From the NCBI GenBank assembly GCA_036362985.1, contig JAYGXS010000001.1, positions 73,350,362-73,414,361 of the forward strand: a stretch of 64,000 nucleotides of DNA, in the 5' to 3' direction. The stretch is from Ligula intestinalis (lineage: Eukaryota > Platyhelminthes > Cestoda > Diphyllobothriidea > Diphyllobothriidae). Positions 54,190-64,000 of this stretch are shown here, piece by piece (the stretch's first letter is position 1; every line of letters starts with the position of its first letter). Below the pieces are notes generated by a model, which was not told the DNA's origin, made no database searches, and saw nothing but the letters and a program-made list of their open reading frames with translations. The translations under genes and the position numbers were made by a program.

Positions 54190-57100
54190 TTGGCTTGAGA
54201 CATAGAGGACGATACGCTTTATGTTTAAGATACCGTTCCAAATCTTTCAGCAGAAACATCCTCCACTCACCCTGAAAAAATGAGCATGAAAACCACATAA
54301 TATCGGGAGATCACAAACAATGCATAATGACTGAGCACTACAATTGCCAACATCATGTGGAATCGTCCTTGAATGAGCCGCAAAATATAGGCAAAATTGG
54401 ACTTCTTTCAAAAGCACATTATTTTTTGTTGCGCTTTTCGATTAAATTTTAACTGAACGAGCAATTAGATGGTAGATGCATCGGTAGGATACACTGTTGT
54501 TACTTGGAAAGGTCGAATGTTACTTGTGAGTGGTAGAACAGTCCTAATCCTTTTAGGACAGTTCGGCCGCAAAGCGTCGGAACGGGAACCCCTCCACTAT
54601 TCCGGGGTCTTAAACGGATTTCTGGAGAGCTTTGGGTTTTGGGTTAGGGTTCTGAGTCTGCTCGTTAGGTTCCTATTCTCCTCTCTTACGCAGTTTTTAT
54701 GGCATCGCATAAAATCTTCTAGGATTAAGCCGTATCTGGTGTAACGGTCTACCGTCATACTATCAAGCGCGTTCGTCTACTGATAGCATCTTTGGTCTGG
54801 CCTTCGTCTCGCCTACCGTCGGCAGCCTTACCTCGATCAGCAGTTTGCCCGGCATTATTTGGCTGAAAACGAGTATTTTTTGACCTGCCACCTTGCATGG
54901 TCTATCTCATTAACTGGAATGCTTTTTACAAGAAAATACCTCGTATAAAAAGCAGCCCAGGCTGCGTCCCCCAAAGTCTCACAGCAGTAAAGGACTCATT
55001 CTTAGTAAAAAGAAGGCATATTGTAGTTTATCAAGTAATATTATACTCTTTAGAAATACTACGTTCTTCAGAAAATTGGAAAATCTAGAAGAAGTTAAAA
55101 AGGGGTTTATTTAGTAAACTTATTTTTTAAATGGAGAGGATGCCTGTTCATGCAAAAGCCGACTGAAAAAAGCAGCATGAGTAGAATTTAGTTTTAAAAA
55201 ATCTGGTTTTAAAAGTGTAGGGTACACCTGCTTCCACATTAAGCATAACGTAAAGTGTGTCTGTTACGAAACAGCCCAAAGTTCGAGTATGTATTCGAAC
55301 ATTTTTAACGAGAATTGTCAATTGTTTCTTCGCTGTATGCATTTTCTGGGAGACGTTATACTAAAGCCACCAGATTTTCGCTTGATTGCATGAAACGGGG
55401 ACGTCAGAATCTGCCATCAGACTTTGGTACAGAATAGACTCCTCTTATGACTTTTCTCCTCGCCTCCAGGAGGAGCCTGGACACCGGGGTTGTGATGCTT
55501 AGACTAGGTTTTTGGCCTGAGCCGCTACAGCAATCCGTTCCAACGTGTGCTAGACCTGTTCAGGTGCGTGTTGAACAGCACAAGCTCGACCGACTTTGAC
55601 AGTCACGAACCCTATTCGCGAGGTGTTTAGTCGTGCAGCCATCACTTCCTCTGGAGTAGATGACCTATCAACCTTTGTCTCTCGTGTAAGCGGAAGTAAA
55701 AATGCAGCCAGCAGCTGAAGGTAGGATGTTTATTCAGCTATCTGAGGTATGATGCCTCTTTCTGGGTGTCGCTCTGTACATAGGCATTTTTACATGGGTT
55801 TTTATTTCACTGACAGTTTGTCAAAAGGCAACACCACCCTGATGTCAGGAGCCTCTCAGCAGGTTATTTTAGCACTTATAATGGCTTTGAATGCGCTGAA
55901 GTGGCGAAAGTATAACTTTACTGCCATTTCATTAAAGGCTCGCAGTCTTCGGTGGAATGACTGCCTTTTTACTTGATTGAACTTTGTAAGTAGCCTGCTC
56001 CCCTGGTACTACCTCGTCTAATAATAGGGCTTAACTGAACACGAAATGAAGATCTTGGGTATAAGTTCGTAGTGACTTGTAACATTCCTTTGGTTCACTT
56101 AGGCATCCCCGATTAGGAATTGTCAGAGTTAGTTTAGAATATGTGGATTTTTACTAATTCATTCTGAAAAAGTCATTTGTTAGAGGGCTGAATATCTCTT
56201 AATTCTTCGCAGCCGACAGAATTTTGTAAACTAAGACATGGGCATAGGAACCCTAACCCTAACCTTTATCCTGATCCTAACTTGAACCCTAATCCTCATG
56301 CTCCTGAGGTAGGGAAGTGTTCGTATTTCCGGGTCTCACCTCTTTGAATCACACCACAGATAGCAATGTTTTCTGCTGTTATAGGACGATAAATGTGGCA
56401 TCAAACTTCACTAAGTCCTGTCTTCTCAGCCTTAGCTGCCACACGGAGAGTAGTCCGCTGCTATCCGACCAAGATTCTGCCAAATGGGCTTTTTTACCCT
56501 CATTGGGAGGCATACGCACATCGACATCAGTGTTTAAAATACGAACAAAAAGATACATTTACCTTAATTTTTTGGAGAAAAGTGTTGTATTTTTCCCAAA
56601 TGGCATGCTATCCCACTTACGTTTCATTCTTCACGAAGGCAACCAGTTCGCTTTTCATTGTCAAGTTTTTGGAAGAAAGCCTAAGAGGACGGGGTTTCCA
56701 AATCGGCCTTTTAGCAGACGTTTTGCAGGCGCCGACATTTCCAATTTCCCCTAGTCAAGTGTAAAATCTACTATGCAACTTAGGCAGCGGGGATTAACAA
56801 AATGGTTGTTGAAGGTCTGTGGTTCTCACAAGACGAGCTGTGCATAACCACTTGGTAGCAATCATTGCGCCACAAGTCTCCAGTCAACGTAAATAGTACT
56901 CTCGGAACGATCGTATTTAGTCGTCCGCACTGCAAAACCTATGAAGCTATTAAGTTAATACCTTAGTTGTTCCTAAAACGGCGCCTAATATGAGGTGAAG
57001 AGGCGGTCTTCGAGGTCACATGTTCATTTTTCGGTAAATATTAATCAAATGCAAGTTTGAAAGCCTGTCATGTAATCGGAATACAACACTTATCTCCAAA

Positions 57101-57315
57101 AAGTTAAGGTAAACGTATAATTTTGTTCATATTTTCAATATAAACTTCGTCATACACATGTCTACCAATATGCTTAACAAAGTCCCTTTCCAAAATCTTG
57201 ACCGGAGAGCATTCGGCTTGGTAAGATTGACTTGTATGGCCGCCTAAACAGTACACGGGACTAGTTACAACCCGCCCACCCAACGCCTTGCGATAAATTT
57301 AACGAAGGGTAAATA
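54190..57315. other. Unassigned 3.1-kb stretch
   Basis: It includes an ORF of 145 codons (56317-56754) without a known motif, a CCCTAACCCTAACC-like tract at 56249-56295, and a segment near 55440-55500 that resembles 52520-52570 (GCCTCGCCT...AGCCTGGAC). No gene supported. Confidence 0.4.
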
Positions 57316-57319
57316 GTTC

Positions 57320-57575
57320 TGTGTCTTAATTCCAACACTAACCCTAATATTAAGCTCAACTGTACGCTTAATATTAATGTAGTGCTACTCTAAACATTGA
57401 TATAAATCTGGCCTTAACCATAACCATAAACCGAAGTCTAAACTTTAGCGTAGCCTTCACCTTACTCCTAAACACATTTTTCCTGGAATCTGGCGCAAAG
57501 CCGCATGTGCTGTGGGCGGTTCATTTTCCCGTGTCTTTTGTTGGCGGCCATACAACTCATCCTTACCTCTTCATC
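57320..57575 (+). repeat. CCCTAA-like tract plus conserved tail, copy 3
   Basis: Degenerate CTAACCCTAA/CCATAACC tract, then CTGGAATCTGGCGCAAAGCC, GGGCGGTTCATTTTCCCGTGTC, GGCGGCCATACAACTCATCCTTA. Confidence 0.65.
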
Positions 57576-58142
57576 GACGTAGCTTTTTAGGCGTCTTGGA
57601 AGTCCCCCTCTCAATCTCTATGGTGTATATATCTTAAAAATAGGGCCTAGAAACCAGCTGAAGTACCTCAAGCCGCTGGAACATATCGACTGGAAAGCCA
57701 TGGCGTTTTTCTCATGTTTACACGAAATATCTGCTAGGTACTGGCCAGTTTTTGCCACAAAGACCATATCGTTGGGCCGCTCATAGACTCCACGTCGCAA
57801 TTCCCATAAATTTCAAACAGCCAGTCTCCAAATCACAAGCGTTCCCCTTTTCGGTTAAGGGGTTTCAGCATGAAGTTGCTTTGCTAATTTGTCGATGATT
57901 TTTTCCCGCAAAAGTTATCAATTTTCGTAAGATAACCCTTTTTGTGAACATGAGATCAAGGCCACAGAGAAGCGAGTTTCACTTTGGCGGACAAGCTGTG
58001 GCAGCCCACTACAGAAGGAAAAGGAGATCACAAGTGAAATCACGGGGAACTTTGCTGCAAGCCATCTCTTGCTGTGCACACCTCAGGTCAAATAAGGTAG
58101 CTGGCAGCAAAAGTAGTTTCTTTAGTTCACTTCTTATACTCC

Positions 58143-58437
58143 TTGTTCCAGAATTTTGTCCGATGGAAACGGTTGTTATAGGGTTTTGGGATGCGGGGAA
58201 AGAGGGTAGAAATGGAAAGAAATTTTTAGATGTGTAAGGTGAAAATGTAGTCGAATATGTTTCCCGCGGCCGCTGGGAGTAAGTTGTTCCGCGTGTGAAT
58301 TGAATTAATCCCTAGTCCCAGCAGTTTGTCCAAAGAAAACGGTGGTTATAGGGTTTTATGGGTGGGGAATTAGGACAGCCAGGGAAGGAAATTTGTAGAC
58401 AAAATGCAGTCGAATTTGTTTCCCGCGGCCGCTGGCT
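58143..58437. repeat. Tandem duplication, two diverged units
   Basis: 58143-58277 and 58310-58437 share TTTGTCC, GGAAACGGT-GTTATAGGGTTTT, GGAAAG-AAATTT and TTTCCCGCGGCCGCTGG. The second unit is shorter. Confidence 0.75.
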
Positions 58438-58800
58438 TTCTTAATCCTTTACTCGACGCGAGCTGAGATGACGATGCCATGTCCGTCTCTGATCTACTTG
58501 CCCAGGCCCTCAGGCACAAGCAGAAAATGCCGTGAGGAAATGTGATTTCCCATTCAAAATCGATTTAGAGCCCAGTGAATTTACAGCAGCCGCGTTTGGG
58601 ATGCGGAGGGAGTGGTTCGGGACAGGTGGAGACGTGACCTTACTCGGTATCGAATGTTTGCATTTAGACCAGCTGCACTCACGCCTATGCTCTATCTGGA
58701 ATCCAAAATGTTCGCGTTAACAACCAGCCTGGGGGCTATTTAAAACAGCACATAGCTCGTCCACCGTCTTGTCGCTGGGGTCAGTCATGACCGTGTTGAG

Positions 58801-58819
58801 GGGGGGGGGGGGGGGGGGG
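58801..58819. repeat. Poly-G tract
   Basis: About 19 consecutive G; shorter G runs lie at 58978-58987 and 59628-59641. These are error-prone positions. Confidence 0.9.
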
Positions 58820-59699
58820 TAACAGCAAGCTCACAGCCAGGAGGTCCTGTTCGCCTGGTCCGAAATCAAAAACTTCTCCCCCTCCCCTTCCCTCACTAGC
58901 GCGCATCAGTGCTTCATGTGAGACTTGATCCAAATCTTCGACAGGCTGCGTGCAGACAGGGGCGAGAGCAGAAAGGAGGGGGGGGGGCGGCGCTAAGCGA
59001 AGACGTCGGCCTAGGTTACTAGGCCGCCTGGCCACCCCCGGTCTTTCACGCTGAGCCATGTGCCAGCCGCCACGGCACACGATCCGTCCCCGCCCCCTCT
59101 ACTCCACCCTACGCTCGGGCTGACAACAGCCAGACAACCGTAGTGCGGAGTTTCGGTAATTCGATCGTATTGGGCGCGAAATACGACGAACCACGCCACC
59201 CGGAGAGATGAGATGGGAATTTAACCGGTCGATCACACTCCAAGTTGCACTCACCTTGCATCCCCGAATTGCCACGTCAAGTAGGTGACCTTTGCAGGAT
59301 GCGCGCCCAGCTACGGACTTTGTGTCCATATGGGTGGTCGCGGGGACATCGCAACAATCAACTCAGTGTGGTTAATAATACGGCAAATCGTGACGTGTTT
59401 GATTTAAAGTTGCAAAAATTCCCAGCAGAGAATTCAGAAGAGTATCTGGCGAGCGTACGGAGGCTTTCGATAAATTCTCATTGGGCCATTACATTTATAT
59501 GGGAACGGGGTACAAGTCAAACAAATGGCCAGTAATGCTTGTTTTTTCTTACAAGCGAGTCGTGGGAATCGGGGGTGGGAGGGGACGATGGTTACGTGGG
59601 TAGGGTGTGTTGGAGCCAGTCTAAGTGGGGGGGGGGGGGGGAGAAGGAAGGGGAGGTGACTACAAGAGAGTGGATGCGTACATGCAGCTAAGTGGCTTT

Positions 59700-59927
59700 G
59701 GGCCAGGCCAGACGTGGAGCTTGTAGAGGGTTCTTTTGCACACTCAACACCGGTTTCGTCAGCTTGATAGTGGTCGCTTCTGCGGTTGTTAGCAGGCGCT
59801 GACCCAGGGACTTTGGATAGTTTGGTGGGGCCTTATAAATCACATTGAAGGCTTCGTCGGGGTCTATACGATGGCCTGGATCAACTATGCATGATTTATT
59901 CATCTTTTGAAAGCTTTTCGTCCACAT
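59700..59927 (-). pseudogene. PLE GIY-YIG endonuclease C-terminus
   Basis: Minus strand: VDPGHRIDPDEAFNVIYKAP, PNYPKSLGQRLLTTAEATTI, KNPLQAPRLAWPKAT. About 75% identical by eye to the end of the 15705-16454 copy. The GIY-YIG core itself is absent. Confidence 0.78.
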
Positions 59928-60527
59928 GTTGGCCAGTGAAGACGTTTAGCTGCACCTGAAGGGACAGCCATTTCAGACGCACCCACGGACTGGGAGTGCC
60001 ATAAACACCACATGTTAATAGTGCCGCATAAACCTGTGCCTACCTGTGCCACCAACGCCCCCTATGTTTGGGATTTGCTATGGGAACGCAACTCGAATAA
60101 CGTCTGCCCTGCCCTGATATAGCCCCCCGCGTTGGTCCAACGCATCTACCACGCGGCCATTCAGGGGGCAATGTCTAAATCAGAGTGGGCTTATGGTGTG
60201 GTGGCAGCGTGCATCCTTGGCTGGGAACTGGGCTGTGCCCCTCTGTCGTGGGAACGTAGTGCGTGATAGCAGGAGGACATATAGACGCGTCGCGTCTTAT
60301 TACCCACTCGCGCCAGTATCCGCGTTCTCGCGGAATTGCACTATCGTGGCTTTCCTTCAGTTGGCGGGTAGGGACTTGAAACAACGACTCCGAACGTCCC
60401 GTTCGTGCCGGAATATTCGCTGTTCGGATAGTCAGTTTGTGTGGGCTGTATAATGGCAGGGATAGTCTTGGCATGGAATCTAAGAAGCTACATCCGATTG
60501 CTCACCTGTGTCCAATTAGTCTTTCAT
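59928..60527. other. 600 bp separating two PLE pieces
   Basis: Where the thumb-to-endonuclease link and GIY-YIG core should be, the sequence is unrelated. It may be an insertion, or the two PLE pieces may be independent. Confidence 0.5.
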
Positions 60528-61260
60528 CTACATTTTTCTGGTACGCTTGGTAGCTGTTGTTCCATGGGGGATACTCACGCCAAGCTCTGCATTAATGCAT
60601 TTAATTATCTCTGATGCATTCTTCTTGTACGGTAGAAGGTGCCAGAGTGTTGCTGGTGCTCTTCCGTTCATTCTACAAGGGCACGCATAAAGGCAGTGTC
60701 TGATGAGGTTGTTTGGGAAGGCGTTCTGTGACAACTGCTCCCAAGGATGCTTGGTACTCGTCCATCCAGTTCGCTGCAGTGTGTTTTGCATCCCTCGAAA
60801 GAGCGCCCTAACGCAGCCAGGTTTGCGTGCCACCAAATAGTTTTCGTTATAGCTGCTTACCTGGGTTGTGCCAGTCATCCTTCTATGCATCGTGGTGCTA
60901 AGTTCGTCAGTGAGTCTGCATGTGAATAAAACGTAAGGGAAAACCATTTTTCGGACTTCACTTCTATTTTGTGAAATAAATGTCGAGAAATGCCCTTAAG
61001 AAAGCCTGTTTCTCTCAACTTTAATGAATGTGTCGTTCATGCATCTGCGAAATAACGCGGCTTCATGGTGTTTGTAGGCGAACTTTACTAGCTTTTATGG
61101 GACCAATTCTGCAAGCAGGTTGGATATTTGGGAACCCATTGGCGTTCCTTCATTTGCGGGTAGAAAAACTCATTGACAGAATGCAAAAAGGTGCATAAGA
61201 TGCTTCATATTTAAACGCACTGTCGTTTCGTCGTAGTTCTCGGCGAGACCTTTGCGTAGA
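60528..61260 (-). pseudogene. PLE reverse transcriptase and thumb relic with lost catalytic motif
   Basis: Minus strand: NEGTPMGSQISNLLAELV (normally GTPMGSPIS), a TAA, FAYKHHEAALFRRCMNDTFI (normally RYVDDTF), VERN, then MHRRMTGTTQVSSYNENYLV, KPGCVRALFRGM, LPYKKNASEIIKCINAELGV. The catalytic YVDD reads CMND (encoded by 61043-61032), so it cannot be active. Later endonuclease sequence is missing or displaced to 59.7-59.93 kb. Confidence 0.78.
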
Positions 61261-64000
61261 GTATTGCAAGCCAAGCCCGATGGACTAAATATAAATAATT
61301 CGACCACATAGAATGTTATGATAATTTATTCATTTCGGACAGGGTTCTCTCCTTTGCTCCCCTCCGCGAGCATCCATTGACGACAAAAAAATTCATTTGG
61401 TTTTCTACACTCTTGTGCGAGTTCGAATTCTAGGGCTAAGTATATCGATTGTTCCAATGATCATGCATTCATATTTTTTGCGGATATAGGTAAAAGGGGT
61501 TGTGGTAGATTTTAGTAGTCTAGTTCACCCCAATTTACGATAGAGTAAGCCGCCTGTCCTAGCCGGATTTCCTAAAAAGAGATCTAGAATCCACCAGATG
61601 CCTACCAGGATCATTGGAACAGTCAGCTTACAGCATCGAAATTGGTCAATGGTGTACGATGCAGTAGGCCGGGCGAGTAACTTGACTCAAATGTGATTAA
61701 ACTCACCGACCCCAGTGAAGTCTCGTAGTTCATATATACATATGAATTAATAAAACTGTTTAGTATTTCCAGTCATGTTAGCATTTCTGTTACGCCTCTA
61801 CGCGCACCGAAGCCCCGTGGGCGCACGCGTACGCGTGCAAACGCATGCGCGTTAGTCACGTCGGCAAATGGTCGTCCATCATTAACTGGGCCATTAACTC
61901 GGGTCAGATGGACCACCGCAACGCTTCACCTTTTACCAGCATGCCTGTACATTCAGACAGCTGTCAGAACCTTTTTATAACAGTAACATCTGCTTGGGGT
62001 ACCGAGGTGGAGACGAAAAACAACAGCACACACACACGCACGCGATAGTAACAGAAAACCAAAAGCGACAAAATTATCGAATAAAATAGGGTCAAATTGG
62101 TCGTTCCTTATGTAGAATATGGTCAAAACTGCTGAGACCGCAGAGAATTTCCATAACAGACGGCAAGACGGGCCAGTCAATCGAATTTTTTTCGGTGCAT
62201 GGCCAAAGACGTTTTGAGATCAGACACCACGAAGCAAACTATCATGCATTTTAGCTGACGCCTTGAGTTGACAAGAATGTGCAACGACCCAAAATGGGCG
62301 TTCGGTGACGTGCCTGTAAAAGCATCATCTCAAAAGGGACCCGAACGTTAAGTGAGCTAAATTCCATTGGATTCACCAAAAAAATCCGTAATATCTCTAA
62401 TTCTGCTACGCAACCTGAGGGATGTGTTACCATGTATGGATTTAGCATTGGTCCACCACTGCTAGTAATCTAATGCCCAGACATCGGTTTGCTGGTTTTG
62501 TGCTGATGTATGGTATAGCAGGAAGGTGACTTTAATTAACTGTGACCCCAGATTTCCCCACGAGCTTTTTGTTATATTCACAAGATTGAAATGGTACGTT
62601 TATGAATATTCTCGATAATTAATGTGTGATTTTAGAGGAAAATTCTTCGGGCCAAGTCTGGTCCAGTTTTATTCGAAAAAGCGTTTTATATTTGACCTGA
62701 ATTCCATCAGTTTCGATGTAAAAAAGGCTAATAATCTTAAACTGTCCACAGAAAATCAGAAATTTATGGATATGCGCGTATTTGAATCATGCTTAGCATG
62801 GGTACTAGCTAAATGCCACTGTTTTGTCTCGTAAACGGGCCGCATGATATAGGTGCTGGACCAAAACAGGCGCTAGATCAGGACACGGCAGTCGTTATTC
62901 AGGTTACGCTCCCATAACAGTGTCGCAGATGGCGAGGGGTGGGGGTGGTACGTGTAGGTGCAGGCTCACGCCAAGCCTGCACTTCATCCCACCTCCGGTT
63001 TTCTTGACTCCGTCTTGACACTGAACGCGGGTAAATGAGGCAGGTAAGGGTGTGGTAGATGCTTTGCAAGTCCATTATCACTTAAGGCCAGTCCACGCAC
63101 AAGTCGCCATCCCTGCACTACCGTGCTGCTGTCAGAATCAGCCGTCGAACTTTCATCACACTACTGTATACCGCAGCTGCTTTAGGTTGGCCTTCTGGTG
63201 TGTACTCCAGAGGTAATTGCGTCTCTTTTAATTTACTTGGCCATTAGTGTGTGTGTGCACAAAAGTATTCTTCTCTATACTCTTTTTGCGGAAAAGCAAA
63301 TCTTCTTTAAATTTTCATGATAAACCAAAGAGTATCCATGGGTTTTTAAAAGTTGGTAATTATGAGATTTATAAAACTGTGAAATGTCAATTCGCAAAGC
63401 ATCGTATCTGTCCATTTACTACTCCTGCTGACAAAGTCTGCAACATGATCGAAATTCAGTGCAAAATGACAACTATATGGTTTCTTCCCAGCCGTCTAGA
63501 GGAATGTGTGATTTTCCTTAGACATAATGTACAGAGCTAGTTGATTGGAAACGCAGAATGCAACAGCAAGTAGGGTTAAAAATTATTCGGAAATTGGAAA
63601 AAAAAATTTAAACCAAAAGATGCCCTTCTTTATGCAGAAAATTTTACCAAGACGTAATTTTCTGAGTACAAGAAAGAATATTTTATGCATGCTGTCTACC
63701 GCATACATTCGAATTTATGAACGCATCAAAAATCAATGGCAAAAATCACACTACTTGAGAAGTCATTCTTGCACGATATCTTTTTTTTCAAATCGGCTAA
63801 AACGAACCTTGCTTAAAAGCCAGCATCCTGACATGACTAAAATATCCCGGTATTATACTGCACGCTTATTAATTTTACAGCCTTTTGAATCGAAAACACG
63901 TTTTAGACTTTCGGTTAATATTTAATGAGACAGCACATCATTCTCCTTTGCTCCTGGCAGATTTTTTCCACCATGCCAGCACTAGTTAGCCGTGTTTTTA
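61261..64000. other. Unassigned right end
   Basis: AT-rich. Two adjoining open frames (63247-63540 and 63545-63925, + strand) are unusually long for this composition and may be one broken ORF; I recognise no family. A 16-bp perfect palindrome GCACGCGTACGCGTGC lies at 61823-61838 and a CA run near 62024-62036. Confidence 0.4.

Noticed and set aside
58781..59330. Pro/Gly-rich minus ORFs next to poly-G
   Set aside because: Composition-driven frames through homopolymers; no domain seen.
61823..61838. 16-bp CG palindrome as a regulatory site
   Set aside because: Perfect but short, within alternating CG/CA sequence; nothing nearby to regulate.
1..64000. CRISPR array, bacterial defence or phage system
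   Set aside because: The repeats found are dispersed or inverted transposon copies; genes are spliced eukaryotic genes.

Overview
This window looks like eukaryotic nuclear DNA from a parasitic flatworm, most likely a cestode, and on the overall repeat character perhaps a diphyllobothriid. That placement is inference. It rests on intron sizes (30-54 bp introns alongside introns of 1.3-7.1 kb), on many Penelope-like elements (PLEs, reverse transcriptase plus GIY-YIG endonuclease), and on CR1/Jockey- and RTE-like retrotransposon relics. No bacterial operon, phage, CRISPR array, rRNA or canonical tRNA gene was seen.

Three host genes can be supported. (1) TRABD (TraB domain protein), + strand, 205-12027: six exons whose splice phases all agree, giving a 424-residue protein with every recognisable TraB block and a C-terminal membrane segment. 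(2) A leucine-rich-repeat protein, - strand, 34453-17439: nine exons, all phase-compatible, 501 residues. Its first four introns are 33-54 bp and its last four are 1.4-7.1 kb; one intron appears to be GC-AG. (3) A DUF4806-like gene, + strand, about 36671-37616, with 42- and 30-bp introns and two apparent single-base frameshifts.

The rest is mostly transposon debris. TRABD introns hold PLE relics and copies of a dispersed repeat of about 0.9 kb, another copy of which lies just downstream at 13900-14760. Next comes a PLE 3' part on the - strand at 15705-16454 with a near-perfect 136-bp inverted repeat. The 7.1-kb intron 6 of the LRR gene carries a cluster of five PLE pieces in alternating orientation (23786-27981). 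Its intron 5 carries a CR1 3' end, an RTE-like 3' end with a TAAG tail, and short tandem motifs.

From 39 to 64 kb no host gene could be resolved. That part holds two convergent RT relics (39.5-40.3 and 42.24-41.78 kb), a longer CR1/Jockey-like element (48.17-46.56 kb, - strand), a tRNA-derived SINE pair with inverted repeats (49.0-49.5 kb), a family of CCCTAA-like tracts joined to a conserved tail of about 85 bp, several direct repeats, G/C homopolymers, and a broken PLE (61.26-59.70 kb, - strand) whose catalytic YVDD is lost.

The two large gene models explain many short isolated ORFs as exons. The recurring signal outside genes is a small stem followed by CGAAACGT, which lies just downstream of PLE endonuclease ends and in the dispersed 0.9-kb repeat. 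It resembles a hammerhead ribozyme core but was not proven to be one. I do not see a clearly new biological system.
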